NCBI GenBank assembly: GCA_902472315.1
Contig: CABRNM010000001.1
Coordinates: forward strand, 186,001-250,000
Reading direction: 5' to 3'
Origin: an uncultured Collinsella sp.
GTDB lineage: Bacteria; Actinomycetota; Coriobacteriia; Coriobacteriales; Coriobacteriaceae
Length of the DNA stretch: 64,000 bases
This document shows positions 45,194 through 53,739 of the stretch, in pieces (position 1 is the first letter of the stretch; every line of letters starts with the position of its first letter). The notes under the pieces were generated by a model. The model saw nothing but the letters and a program-made list of their open reading frames with translations. It was not told where the DNA came from and searched no databases. The position numbers and the translations under genes are program-made.

Positions 45194-45790
45194 ATGAGTG
45201 CGAATCACAGTCTGCAAAAACTGCTCGATGAACTGGGCCGTCTGCCGGGCATTGGTCCCAAGTCGGCCCAGCGCATCGCCTATTACCTGCTCGAGGCCGA
45301 TGCCGAGGAGGCCCGCCGCCTGGCCGAGGCCATTCTGGAGGTTAAGCAGGAGGTCCACTTTTGCAGCCGTTGCTTTAACTACGCCACGGCCGACGAGTGC
45401 TCCATCTGCCAGGACCCGATGCGCGATACCACTCGTATTTGCGTGGTGGGCGAGCCGCGCGACGTCCAGGCGATCGAGCGCACGGGCAGCTACCACGGCC
45501 TGTACCATGTGCTGGGCGGCGTGATTAGCCCCATGGACAAGATTGGCCCTGAGCAGTTGCACATCCGCGAGCTGCTGGCGCGTCTGGGCCACGAGGATAT
45601 CCATGAGGTCATCATCGCCACCAACCCCAATATTGAGGGCGAGACCACGGCGAGCTATCTGGCCCGTACCATCAAGCCGTTGGGCGTCGAGGTGTCGCGT
45701 CTGGCAAGCGGCCTTCCCGTGGGCGGCGACTTGGAGTATGCCGACGAGCTTACGCTTGGCCGCGCCATCGAGGCCCGTCGCGCGATTTAG
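45194..45790 (+). CDS. recR: Recombination mediator RecR
   Basis: 198 residues. N-terminal HhH ([24 protein letters not shown]), zinc finger [18 protein letters not shown] (about 57-74), TOPRIM domain ([42 protein letters not shown]), and the C-terminal Walker-like [16 protein letters not shown]. Works with RecO/RecF in gap repair. Co-transcribed with ybaB. A terminator follows at 45821. Confidence 0.97.
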   Translation: MSANHSLQKLLDELGRLPGIGPKSAQRIAYYLLEADAEEARRLAEAILEVKQEVHFCSRCFNYATADECSICQDPMRDTTRICVVGEPRDVQAIERTGSYHGLYHVLGGVISPMDKIGPEQLHIRELLARLGHEDIHEVIIATNPNIEGETTASYLARTIKPLGVEVSRLASGLPVGGDLEYADELTLGRAIEARRAI

Positions 45791-45820
45791 GTGGCGAGTC
45801 TGCTCCTGCCGTATGTTTTC

Positions 45821-45871
45821 CTCACAGTTGCACGGGGTAGTCATAATTTCCCCGTGCGACTGTGAGTTTGT
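45821..45871 (+). terminator. Rho-independent terminator of ybaB-recR
   Basis: Stem CTCACAGTTGCACGGGG / CCCCGTGCGACTGTGAG (one mismatch), followed by TTTGTT. Confidence 0.88.
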
Positions 45872-45996
45872 TGTGCAACAAAGATACTTCGTATCCGCTT
45901 ATCGCATGGATGCTTCCGCTCGCATCCTTAATTTGCCCATTCGTTGCGCAACCTTTTGGGTTCGCTGATACACTCAAATATGGATTTGAATGAATG

Positions 45997-46021
45997 CGCC
46001 GCTTCTGAGCGGCGTGTTTTT
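45997..46021 (+). terminator. Terminator-shaped hairpin just before a start codon
   Basis: CGCCGCT / AGCGGCG with TCTG loop, then TGTTTTT. It ends 4 nt before the GGAGGAG ribosome site of the gene at 46037. A GATACACT -10-like box lies about 25 nt upstream of the hairpin, so it would sit in the short leader and could attenuate the operon. Confidence 0.6.
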
Positions 46022-46036
46022 GTTGGAGGAGAACGC

Positions 46037-46942
46037 ATGCGGCCCGGTGGCACTCAGACAAAGCGCGGCGCCGCGGTGCGCATGCGACGCCGACTGGGCT
46101 TGGCGCCGCGGGCGTACGCACTGCTATCGTGCTCGCTGGTGCTGGTCATAGTTGGCGTTTCTGCCTATGGCATGACCGTGCCGTCCATGATGCAGGCGCA
46201 TGCCGCACGCGAACCGCGCGTGGGGCATGAGGTCAAAAGTGATCTGGGTACCACGACTGGATATGCTTGGGCAAGTGTGGTCGCGCATATTGTGTTTGGC
46301 ACCGACGATGCGGATGGCGCCGAGGCCCCGGACAACGAAGTCACGCTTGCCAATGGCAAAACCATCGTGCTCACCAACACCAAGATCATCGATCGGTTGT
46401 CCAACAATAGCGTGGCGGCAACGGTGAATAAGGTCGAGCAGCAGAAGGAGCAGGACGCCCAGCAGTCCGGAAAGCCCGGTAGCTCGGATACTTCTGGCTC
46501 CGGCTCGGATTCATCGAGTTCGGGCGGCGGCTCTGGGTCGGGTTCCTCTACCGGAGGGTCTGGAAACGGCGGCCCGACGGGCGGCAACACTGACAACGAT
46601 GCAAACTCCGGTGGCCTTTCCGCTGCTGAGGAAGAGAGCATTCACAGTTGGCTTGTGAACAAGTACAACATGCTCGACGGCTATGTTTCTCGTGCCAATG
46701 ACGTGGTCTCGACCTATAACTCTACGGGAGATCCCAGGCCGTGCGACAGCCTGGTCGGGGAGATGTTTGTCATTCGAGCCGAGTTCGGTCGTCAGACATT
46801 TTCGCCCCGGTCAAAGTGGTATCAGCAGTATGCCAATCTGTGGGGCTGTTATACCAACCTATGTCAATGGGTCGGCCATTACGGCGATGATGACGTCGCG
46901 CTCGGTAACTTCAACAATAACGTGGCGGCGCTTGCCCTATGA
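46037..46942 (+). CDS. Exported, anchored Ser/Gly-rich linker protein, unknown
   Basis: 301 residues. Basic N-terminus and signal anchor (AYALLSCSLVLVIVGVSAYGMTV, about 26-48), a conserved-looking segment with NEVTLANGKTIVLTNTKIIDRLSNNSVAATVNKVEQQ, then a Ser/Gly spacer of about 45 residues. The C-terminal domain has three Cys (PRPCDSLVGEMF, LWGCYTNLCQWVGHYGDDD). Looks like a surface-exposed module on a flexible stalk. GGAGGAG upstream of ATG 46037. First gene of an operon with a kinase (4-nt overlap) and an FHA protein, so it may be the sensor or effector of that phosphosignalling unit (inference). Confidence 0.75.
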   Translation: MRPGGTQTKRGAAVRMRRRLGLAPRAYALLSCSLVLVIVGVSAYGMTVPSMMQAHAAREPRVGHEVKSDLGTTTGYAWASVVAHIVFGTDDADGAEAPDNEVTLANGKTIVLTNTKIIDRLSNNSVAATVNKVEQQKEQDAQQSGKPGSSDTSGSGSDSSSSGGGSGSGSSTGGSGNGGPTGGNTDNDANSGGLSAAEEESIHSWLVNKYNMLDGYVSRANDVVSTYNSTGDPRPCDSLVGEMFVIRAEFGRQTFSPRSKWYQQYANLWGCYTNLCQWVGHYGDDDVALGNFNNNVAALAL

Positions 46943-48783
46943 TGACCGATCTTGCATCCACCACACCACAATCGCTCGGTCGCGATCCCATGGTCGGCCT
47001 GCGCCTTGCGCGTGTCGACGGGTTTGAGCCGGCCATTGCGCTCGGTCAGGACGAACTGCCTGCCTATCTGCGTCGTTTTACGATGCTGTTTGCCGACGAT
47101 GCCACCATGCGCCGTGGCGGTATCGGCCGCGTGACGCGTGCCGTCAACGCCCAAGGCGAGGCCGTGGCGCTCAAGCAGCTTATCTTGCCGACACGCGATG
47201 AGTTTGACGACGATGAAGCTCACGAGGCGCTGGTCGCTAAGTTCAAGGCGGCGTTTCGCGAGGAATATGAATGCCACCGCGCCCTTTCGGGCCTCAAGGG
47301 CTTTCCCCGTCTCTATGGCTGGGGCGAGGTCGACGGTGTGCCTGCAATTGTCATGGAATGGGTCGAGGGCGAGACGCTTGCCCGCTTGCGTTCGCGACTT
47401 GCCGTGGACGATGCCGGACGCCTGTCGCCGCTTGTGGCGGCGCGTCTGGGTCGCGACCTGTTCGATCTGCTCTGCCGTATGAGCCTGGTGGGCGAGGGCT
47501 TTGTCCATCGCGATATCTCGCCCGCTAATATTATGGTGCGCACGGCGCGTCTACCGCTTGACCGGCAGCTTGCCGAGGGCACCTTTGACCTGTGCCTGAT
47601 CGACTTTGGCTCGTCGCTGGCGCTTGAGCCTGCGTCGGCCGTGGCCGGTACCGGCGGCAAGGCGTCGTTTACGGAGCGTTATGCCACGCTGCGTCGCGCG
47701 ACGGTTGCCTATGCCCCGCCCGAGATGCTCACCGACGATATTCCCGACCTGCGCGCTTTGCGTATGTCGCCGGCGATCGACGTCTATGCCGCGGCAAGCA
47801 CGGTTTACGAGCTCATTGCCGGCGTCGCGCCATACGAAGCCGCGCCGGGCACTTCGGGCACCTCGGGTTCGCGCAAAAGGACGCGCGACATCGCGAGCCC
47901 CTACCGTCTCAAAATGGACACGCGGCCCGACTATCCCATTGGTGCCCATGCGCCCGGTTGTGATTTGACTCAGCTGCTTCGTCGTGAGCCCGATGTGGCG
48001 CTCGCCGCGGCCGAGCAGGCCCAGCAGCTAGGGCTTGAGCCGGATTCCGAAGAGCTACGCGATGCGCTGGCGTTTGTCGATGCCCAGCTGTTCGACGTGG
48101 TGATGGCCTGTCTGTCCAGCCATCAAAAAGATCGTCCCGAGCCGGCGGCGGTCGAGGCGGCGCTCTCGGCGTTTTGTGACCACTATGCGCAAAATGTCGG
48201 TCGTTCGCTCCGCGGCGAGCCGCTCACGCCGTGCCCCATGGATGCGTCTGGCCGCGCGGTTCGTCGCGCGCTGATGGTCGGCGCGACGGTCGTCTGTGGC
48301 GTGGTTTGGGCTGTGGTCGTGGTTTCGGCCGCGCTGCTGGCGTCGGGCGCCCGCGTGACGGCGACTTTGGGATCGCTCGTGTGGTCTGGGACGCTACCGG
48401 GTATTATTGCCGCACTGGCGTTGGCGCTGCCAGGCATAGCCGGCGTTACCGCGGGGGCACTTGCGCGCAATCGGCGCTCGGGGTTCCTGCAGGGTGTGCT
48501 TGCGCTTTCTGCCTGCGAGGTTCCAGTACTGGTTGTGGCTGCATGTAGCGTATTTTCCCAACGCGCCGTGATGGGCGGCCTTGTTGCCGCTCTGGTTGCA
48601 ACCTATACGCTTACGTGGTTTTTGCTTGCGATGGGCTTTGCCTTTGAACTTCCCGTTTCGGCACCGCGACGCACAAAAGCCCAGATGGCGACTCCGCTTG
48701 CCGGTGGAGCCGCAGCTGCCCGTACTTTTGGCGGACCTGTCGAAGTATCGTCCGATTCTATTTCTACGACTAAGGAGGCCTAG
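46939..48783 (+). CDS. Ser/Thr protein kinase with C-terminal membrane helices
   Basis: 614 residues. Kinase domain about 30-400: short G-loop RRGGIGRVTRA, VALKQL, MEWVEGETL, catalytic HRDISPANIMV (about 189-199), LIDFGSS in place of canonical DFG-x-A, and APPEM. Inserts of Ala/Gly-rich sequence occur in the C-lobe. Four membrane helices follow at about 440-590 (VGATVVCGVVWAVVVVSAALLA, LPGIIAALALALPGIAGVTAGAL). It has no PASTA domain and differs from both kinases of the 30-40 kb cluster. ATG overlaps the upstream stop; the FHA gene follows by 3 nt. Confidence 0.88.
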   Translation: MMTDLASTTPQSLGRDPMVGLRLARVDGFEPAIALGQDELPAYLRRFTMLFADDATMRRGGIGRVTRAVNAQGEAVALKQLILPTRDEFDDDEAHEALVAKFKAAFREEYECHRALSGLKGFPRLYGWGEVDGVPAIVMEWVEGETLARLRSRLAVDDAGRLSPLVAARLGRDLFDLLCRMSLVGEGFVHRDISPANIMVRTARLPLDRQLAEGTFDLCLIDFGSSLALEPASAVAGTGGKASFTERYATLRRATVAYAPPEMLTDDIPDLRALRMSPAIDVYAAASTVYELIAGVAPYEAAPGTSGTSGSRKRTRDIASPYRLKMDTRPDYPIGAHAPGCDLTQLLRREPDVALAAAEQAQQLGLEPDSEELRDALAFVDAQLFDVVMACLSSHQKDRPEPAAVEAALSAFCDHYAQNVGRSLRGEPLTPCPMDASGRAVRRALMVGATVVCGVVWAVVVVSAALLASGARVTATLGSLVWSGTLPGIIAALALALPGIAGVTAGALARNRRSGFLQGVLALSACEVPVLVVAACSVFSQRAVMGGLVAALVATYTLTWFLLAMGFAFELPVSAPRRTKAQMATPLAGGAAAARTFGGPVEVSSDSISTTKEA

Positions 48784-48786
48784 GTC

Positions 48787-49725
48787 ATGGCATCTCAAGT
48801 TGAGCTCACCCCATGCGGGGCCATGTTTGACATCTTTAAGCGCGCGGCGCATCTGAGCCATATCGAGCTGTGCGGCTTGGTGCTTTCGTCCCGTCCGCTC
48901 GCCGACGGCCGCAGCCCGCAGAGCCGAGCCGCCGATCGCTCTTGGGTTTCCCGCTTTATCGTTCGCGCGCCGGTCGGCACGCTTCAGCAGCGCTACTTTG
49001 CCGAATACGGTACCTCGGCTGCGCGTATTATGTCGCAACTGGCCCTGCGCCAGCGAAATCCCATGGACTCCACGGCTGTGATCAATATGGTGTGCGGTCC
49101 TGCAGGTGAACCGATGGTACGCGCGCTCGAAGAGTGCCACCAGGACACGAATCTCTATCGCAACGCGCTCGATCGCCTGTCCCAGGCGGCGGAACTCATG
49201 CCCGCCGAGCGCGCCGAGGCCGTGTTGGTGCTGTTTGTCGCCGTCGGTTGTTCGGCGGATGTGCGGTCCTCGGTGAACTATGCCATCGACTACGCGCACG
49301 CGACCTGTGGCGGAGGCACCTCCACGCCGCGTTCGCTTGGCATGTCGATGACCGCAGGCGAGCGCGAACCCGCCCCGGCGCACCCCTTGGGCTTGCTGCG
49401 CGTGCAAAACAGTTTTGTCGTGAGCGCCCCGCGCTGGATTCAGCCGAGTGAGCGGGGTGTTGAGATTGGCGCGCTGGCCACTGGTGAGGGCGATATTACC
49501 GACGTCGGCGACGATGTCTCGGCCCGCCATGCCCATATCTGGTGCGATGCTCAAAATATCTGGCACGTCGAGGACTTGTCGTCCACCAACGGAACCGTGG
49601 TGGTAAACGGGGCCACGCGCGTCTGCATTCAGGTCGAGCCCGGCCGTTCCGCCCAACTCAATCCCGGCGACGAGCTCAAGCTCGGCGAATCCACTACCTA
49701 CGCCATCCTCTTCGGTGCTCTCTAG
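48787..49725 (+). CDS. FHA domain protein with unknown N-terminal domain
   Basis: 312 residues. The N-terminal 190 residues are helical and contain Cys (LTPCGAMFDIFKRAAHLSHIELCGLVLSSRP, MVCGPAGEPMVRALEECHQDTNLYRNALDRLSQ); no family recognised. A C-terminal FHA domain (about 205-312) has VEIGALATGEGDITDVGDDVSARHAHIWC and DLSSTNGTVVVNG. Likely reads Thr phosphorylation by the kinase immediately upstream. Its 3' portion and flank are duplicated at 56037-56578, on the other side of the RiPP island. Confidence 0.9.
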   Translation: MASQVELTPCGAMFDIFKRAAHLSHIELCGLVLSSRPLADGRSPQSRAADRSWVSRFIVRAPVGTLQQRYFAEYGTSAARIMSQLALRQRNPMDSTAVINMVCGPAGEPMVRALEECHQDTNLYRNALDRLSQAAELMPAERAEAVLVLFVAVGCSADVRSSVNYAIDYAHATCGGGTSTPRSLGMSMTAGEREPAPAHPLGLLRVQNSFVVSAPRWIQPSERGVEIGALATGEGDITDVGDDVSARHAHIWCDAQNIWHVEDLSSTNGTVVVNGATRVCIQVEPGRSAQLNPGDELKLGESTTYAILFGAL

Positions 49726-49845
49726 CCGGCAGATAGGGACGTTTCTTTTCTGCCGGCACTTGGGGACACTCCTCGGCGCGCCAGAGCCAGTCGCCCGGGG
49801 ATGGAGGGGCCATTTTGGCCCTTGGCGGTCAGTCGGGGCGAAACT
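49295..49845 (+). repeat. Left copy of the duplication flanking the island
   Basis: Covers the FHA domain end plus about 120 bp of 3' flank including repeat R4 and GGGGCCATTTTGGCCC. It aligns without large gaps to 56037-56578 at roughly 85-90% identity by eye. Sequence changes character (lower GC, broken frames) directly after it. Confidence 0.82.
49725..49772. repeat. Dispersed repeat R4 (copy 2)
   Basis: GCCGGCAGATAGGGACGTTT...CTGCCGGCACTTGGGGACACTCC, starting at the FHA stop codon; the same unit as 11411 and 56461. Confidence 0.8.
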
Positions 49846-49974
49846 AGAAGATCTTTCCGATTCGCGGCTGTTCATGCTTGTAGAGCATCTAAAACAATAG
49901 GATGTTATTCTGGAATATGCCGGGTGCGTGAACTTGCCTGTCTTAGCCTTAATAAGGTATAGGGGAGTTTGGCT

Positions 49975-50675
49975 CAGGGGTTCCGTCTTGTTCTTCAGCG
50001 CAGTATTGTGGGACAGATTTGCTGAGATTGGCGCCTTACACCGCAGAGCGCACGGAAGGCTCTCGATTTGTGTTCTGGCCCCAGAATACAGGGCCTGATA
50101 CTTACCAACTGTGGCATGGATGTAACATCTGTAGAAATCAACCCTTTTGTTGTCGACCTTTGTAAGAAAAACACTGCCATCAACTCTTTGGATGACGAAA
50201 CTAGGGTGCTTGAGGGGAGCCTTTACTCCCCTCTGAGAGATGACTCATGTTTTTCGCTTGTCGTTGTGAATCCTCCGTTACTGCCGATTCCGGATGAGAT
50301 TCCTTATCCCTTCGTTTGAGATGGAGGACAATCGGGTCTGGATAAAACACTTCGTATTCTTAAGGGTGGCGATACGCATTTAGAGAAAAACGGTAAATAC
50401 TGCTAATAGGGGTGACGACGATGGTGCAGGGGCGACCCGCGATGCTCTCATCAATACGTCGGATACTTGGGAAATCAGGTCTAGATGCATGTATGATGAT
50501 GCTGTGTGGCTATTCAATTAATCCGCGTTCCGAATGGGTGCAGGGTATAGCTGCGACATCGTATGCTTTTGACCCGGCGCGATACTCAGATATTTCTGAG
50601 GCGGTTGACGAAGTTTATACGCACTATGCCGCGCAAGGCGTTTCGGAAGTTTGCACATCTACGTTACGGGCTTAG
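49975..50675 (+). pseudogene. Decayed class I SAM-dependent methyltransferase
   Basis: Pieces of one methyltransferase in shifted frames: an N-terminal RLAPYTAERTEG segment, then KALDLCSGPRIQGLIL (motif I, second Gly changed to Arg), VTSVEINPFVV, SLVVVNPPLLPIP (catalytic NPP motif). Then PYPFV, a TGA where the frame continues DGGQSGLDKTLRILKGG, and more stops. A final open segment, 50412-50675, carries the C-terminal part (KSGLDACMMMLCGYSINPRSEWVQG). At least one frameshift and two stops make it non-functional. Lower GC than the core genome. As the first element of the RiPP island it may once have modified the peptide (inference). Confidence 0.7.
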
Positions 50676-50990
50676 GTTTCTTCAAGCGAGCAGGCCGGTT
50701 GCGTTATTTCGAGCGATTTTTCTAGTCTAGACGACAAAAGGCAAAGGATTTGATGGGTATAAAACGCGGACGTTTGTGGGCGGATGCTCAAATCTATTGT
50801 GGCAATCGGGCGGTTGAAAAAGATATTTCAACCGCCCGATTGCCAGGTTCGTCGGAGGAGATGTCCGATTCCGACTCTCTTGTAGGAAGAGCTTGAGATC
50901 GTATTGGCCCAAGGCAATCTTAAAGCAGTCTCATTGGCAAATCTTCGCTCCTGTTGTGTTGAGGTGTAAGGTATCAGTGATTGATGTTTT

Positions 50991-52643
50991 GTGGCGGGTA
51001 GATTGGGGCCTTCCTTGATTCGATGCGTTCTCTCGAGGTTCATCAGAGCAAAAGGGGCTTTCGTCTTCATTGCTATCACGGTGATTGGAACCGCTCTCTC
51101 CTATGCCATGCCATACGTGAACGGGAAATTCTTAGATTTTCTTCTCGGTAACCGCAGCGAAAGAGACGCCGTACTCTTCGCGCTCCTGGTTGCGTCAATA
51201 GGAGTTTTCTCCACCCTCTTTACTTATTTTGCAGGAACACTTTCCATTCGCATAACCACGAGACTTTCCTTTGATCTTCTCAGGGAGGCCGTCTTGCGTT
51301 TTGAAAGAGACGATTACTTGGTGAGTCGGACCATCGATCCAGCCTATACAACGCAACGGATTATTTCCGACTCCAGCGTGGTCTCATCCTTCGTTTTGGC
51401 GAATTTTATCAGTGCGCCGCTGTCCATTGTAGCCATTCCCATCGTATTGCTTATCATATGGTCAATTGATTCAACTCTCGCGGTGTTTTCCATCATTCTC
51501 CTCATCGTGTATTTCTGTGTAATTACTGGGTTGAGGAAACTTTTGTATAGGGTCACGTATGAGAAGAAAGAGGCGGACAGCGCCTTTTACGCCGCAATTG
51601 CATCGCAGCTTAATCAGATTCTCAACATTCAACTGACATCTTCGTACGGCAAGAGCGAACAAGCGCTCGACGCTGGGTTTAAGAGCTATTTTCCCAAAGT
51701 TTTGCGCTCCGGAAAGCTATCATATTCTCTGACATCGCTCGATGGTCTTTTCGCAGCGTTGTTTCAAGCGGTGATACTTGTTGTTTCCGGAGTACGAATC
51801 ATTAACGGAACTATGTCAATAGGCGAGTACACTATCATCGGTACATACTTCGCGGTTCTCTTTAAGACTTTGAAAAGTATGATGTCATTGTTCAAATCCT
51901 ATCAAGATGCCAAAGCATCATGGGATAGGACGGCTATCGCGACGAGAGAAAAGGAGAGATCGGGGTGGAATCGGACCGATTTAGCTAAACTCGATGAAAT
52001 AAATGACATTTCGGTATCTGATTTGGAATTCTCGGTTGCCCTTCCAGACGGATCTGTCCGAGAGGTCCTCGGCGGGTTTTCTTTCAAGTTTTCCGGTCCT
52101 GGTACATATTGCATAGTTGGGGAAAACGGAAGAGGCAAGACGTCACTTCTTTACTTGATGCTCGGGCTATACTCATCGAAAGGCAAAGTAAAATACAACG
52201 GCGTGCCAATCGAAGAATGCGACTTGGATTACATACGTGCGAGAGAGATATCGTGCTGCCCACAGTCGTGCTTCGCGCCGGACGAAACGGTGAAAGAGCT
52301 GTTAGAGTATTTCGACACGCCCTTTTCTTCCTATCACCGGGGTGTAGATGGCCTACTTTCGCTGGAAAACAGCGTGAAGGAGTTGCTCGGGAAACGTTGC
52401 TCCGCGCTTTCGGGCGGTGAGCTGCGCCGAGTGTACTTATGGTCGGCGATTTCACGCAAGTCGTCAGTTTTGGTACTCGACGAGCCCACGACTGGGTTAG
52501 ACGCTGTAAGCCGCGCCGAGCTTGCGGCCTATGTTAAGCGCAACAAGCAAAGCCAGCTGATCATCGTTGTCTCTCACGATGACGAGATGGTCGGCGCGGT
52601 AGAAGGGGTAGTGGATTTAGGCAGCATGTACCAGGGTAAATGA
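50991..52643 (+). CDS. ABC exporter, membrane and ATPase domains in one chain
   Basis: 550 residues. N-terminal membrane domain with about six helices (AFVFIAITVIGTALSYAMPYVNG, DAVLFALLVASIGVFSTLFTYFAG, ISAPLSIVAIPIVLLIIW, LAVFSIILLIVYFCVITG, FAALFQAVILVVSGVRII). NBD from about 345: Walker A GENGRGKTS (G-R-G in place of GSGKS), Q-loop CCPQSCF, signature LSGGELRR, Walker B VLVLDEPTTGLD, switch SHDDE. No C39 peptidase domain, so any leader cleavage needs another protease. The start (GTG 50991) lacks a good ribosome site and is uncertain. GC and codon use differ from core genes. Probably exports the island peptide. Confidence 0.88.
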   Translation: MAGRLGPSLIRCVLSRFIRAKGAFVFIAITVIGTALSYAMPYVNGKFLDFLLGNRSERDAVLFALLVASIGVFSTLFTYFAGTLSIRITTRLSFDLLREAVLRFERDDYLVSRTIDPAYTTQRIISDSSVVSSFVLANFISAPLSIVAIPIVLLIIWSIDSTLAVFSIILLIVYFCVITGLRKLLYRVTYEKKEADSAFYAAIASQLNQILNIQLTSSYGKSEQALDAGFKSYFPKVLRSGKLSYSLTSLDGLFAALFQAVILVVSGVRIINGTMSIGEYTIIGTYFAVLFKTLKSMMSLFKSYQDAKASWDRTAIATREKERSGWNRTDLAKLDEINDISVSDLEFSVALPDGSVREVLGGFSFKFSGPGTYCIVGENGRGKTSLLYLMLGLYSSKGKVKYNGVPIEECDLDYIRAREISCCPQSCFAPDETVKELLEYFDTPFSSYHRGVDGLLSLENSVKELLGKRCSALSGGELRRVYLWSAISRKSSVLVLDEPTTGLDAVSRAELAAYVKRNKQSQLIIVVSHDDEMVGAVEGVVDLGSMYQGK

Positions 52644-53014
52644 TGACAAGTGTAGTGCTACCCAACTGGCAGAGATAACAAAAAGGCGATGCAGATGCAC
52701 GTAGCATTCAGGCGGTTCGGACTCGGTGCCTTCACGCCATCGCAACGCTTTCAGATATAGTTCTCGTTCTCTTACTAAAGGAAACTTTAGTCTACGTCAT
52801 CTTGTCGAGACAGAGGTGAAGCGAAGTGTTGTCGCGACGTATCTTATTCCAGGTGGCTCAGTATCAGCGTGAGAATCGCACCAAAGTGTACTTACGATTC
52901 TCGTGTCCCACGGACAACATGAGCTGAGCATTGAGGTTCCACCCTTTGCTGCAACTACACGGGGTTGGACGGCAATGAATATGCCGGGCCGCATACCACG
53001 CGCAGCGGGGGTCC
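52644..53014. other. Non-coding stretch between exporter and IS remnant
   Basis: No gene I can support. Contains GTGAGAATCG (52869-52878) mirrored by CGATTCTCG (52897-52905), a possible terminator or transposon end, and a small AGTAAAGGAAACTTTAGT-like dyad near 52780. Confidence 0.4.
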
Positions 53015-53140
53015 ATGTCCCAGTATGTTGCCTACAGCAGCCTCGATGTCCACGCACACATCATCTCTGCCTTCGCGTTCAATCCATTTGCCGGAGAGTG
53101 CGAGGGTTGCCAGGCCGTAGAATTCGAGCCGAACAAATGA
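53015..53140 (+). pseudogene. Fragment of an IS110-family transposase N-terminus
   Basis: 41-codon open segment MSQYVAYSSLDVHAHIISAF then AFNPFAGECEGC. The YV.Y..LDVHA start is how IS110-type (DEDD) transposases begin, with the first catalytic Asp in LDVH. It then runs into a stop and nothing recognisable follows. A remnant, supporting past mobility of the island. Identification rests on the short N-terminal motif only. Confidence 0.5.
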
Positions 53141-53235
53141 AATGCGGTATCAGCGCATAGGATTAAACTGACGATTGCTTTGCACTGAGAATACGCTTGG
53201 AAAGCCGCTATGGGTGGCGGCCCGGGTTAAATAGA

Positions 53236-53282
53236 GAAGCCCGTCCGATCACTTTCATGTGGCGAACGGTCGGGCTTCTTAT
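53236..53282. terminator. Terminator at the end of the RiPP precursor operon
   Basis: GAAGCCCGtCCG ... CGGtCGGGCTTC, an 11-bp stem with one internal mismatch. On the minus strand it follows the 35-residue gene by about 60 nt. A short T-rich run lies on each side. Confidence 0.7.
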
Positions 53283-53343
53283 TCCACTTGCCGATGCTCG
53301 GCTCATATTGGAAGAAAGCTACGCTAATGTTTGCGTGACACTC

Positions 53344-53451
53344 CTATTTTCTCCGAAGAAAGAGTCGGATAATGAAGAATAGAATTAAAAAAGGTGCCAG
53401 ATATAACGCAAATATAAAGGCTAATCCAACGAGACCTTGCAATAATGGCAT
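53344..53451 (-). CDS. 35-residue single-helix membrane peptide in RiPP locus
   Basis: Starts MPLLQGLVGLAFIFALYL and ends RLFLRRK; one uninterrupted hydrophobic helix of about 25 residues with a basic C-terminus. Preceded by a perfect GGAGGAG 5 nt before the ATG. It lies 78 nt downstream of the second precursor peptide on the same strand and ahead of a terminator. Could be an immunity peptide, an exporter accessory or a small structural peptide; sequence cannot decide. Confidence 0.65.
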   Translation of the reverse strand: MPLLQGLVGLAFIFALYLAPFLILFFIIRLFLRRK

Positions 53452-53529
53452 AACTCCTCCCAGACACGAGATTTTGGTATTTGTCCCCATCTTATTCTGA
53501 ATTGGACCAAATAGTTCCTAGCCACAAAA

Positions 53530-53709
53530 CTACTCGTCAACTGGATCGCACCAATCTGCTGGCAAAACACAGCTTGATTCTTTATCGACATAGCACCAAT
53601 CCGCAACAGGGCACTCGGCGATGTCGTAAAAATTGCATATATCAACTCCAAGACAACAAGGCTCAACGGGAGGATGTTCATTTGAACCAACAGGATGGAT
53701 ATGCTTCAT
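53530..53709 (-). CDS. Cys-rich RiPP precursor peptide B (KHIHP leader, CX3D core)
   Basis: 59 residues. The leader begins MKHIHPVGSNEH, matching peptide A at 53740. The core has seven Cys (18, 19, 25, 33, 39, 47, 54) and four Cys-x3-Asp motifs: C19-LGV-D23, C25-NFY-D29, C33-PVA-D37, C54-DPV-D58. CX3D is the motif joined by thioether bonds in freyrasin-type ranthipeptides. GTGAGGAGCTGTT precedes the ATG. 30 nt separate it from peptide A. Proposed substrate of the radical SAM protein at 54113. Confidence 0.75.
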   Translation of the reverse strand: MKHIHPVGSNEHPPVEPCCLGVDICNFYDIAECPVADWCYVDKESSCVLPADWCDPVDE

Positions 53710-53739
53710 AACAGCTCCTCACCTTAATCCAATTAGAGA

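Noticed and set aside
52797..53057. Cys-containing 86-codon minus-strand frame, considered as a third RiPP precursor
   Set aside because: No KHIHP leader, no ribosome site, and it overlaps the IS110-like remnant on the opposite strand.
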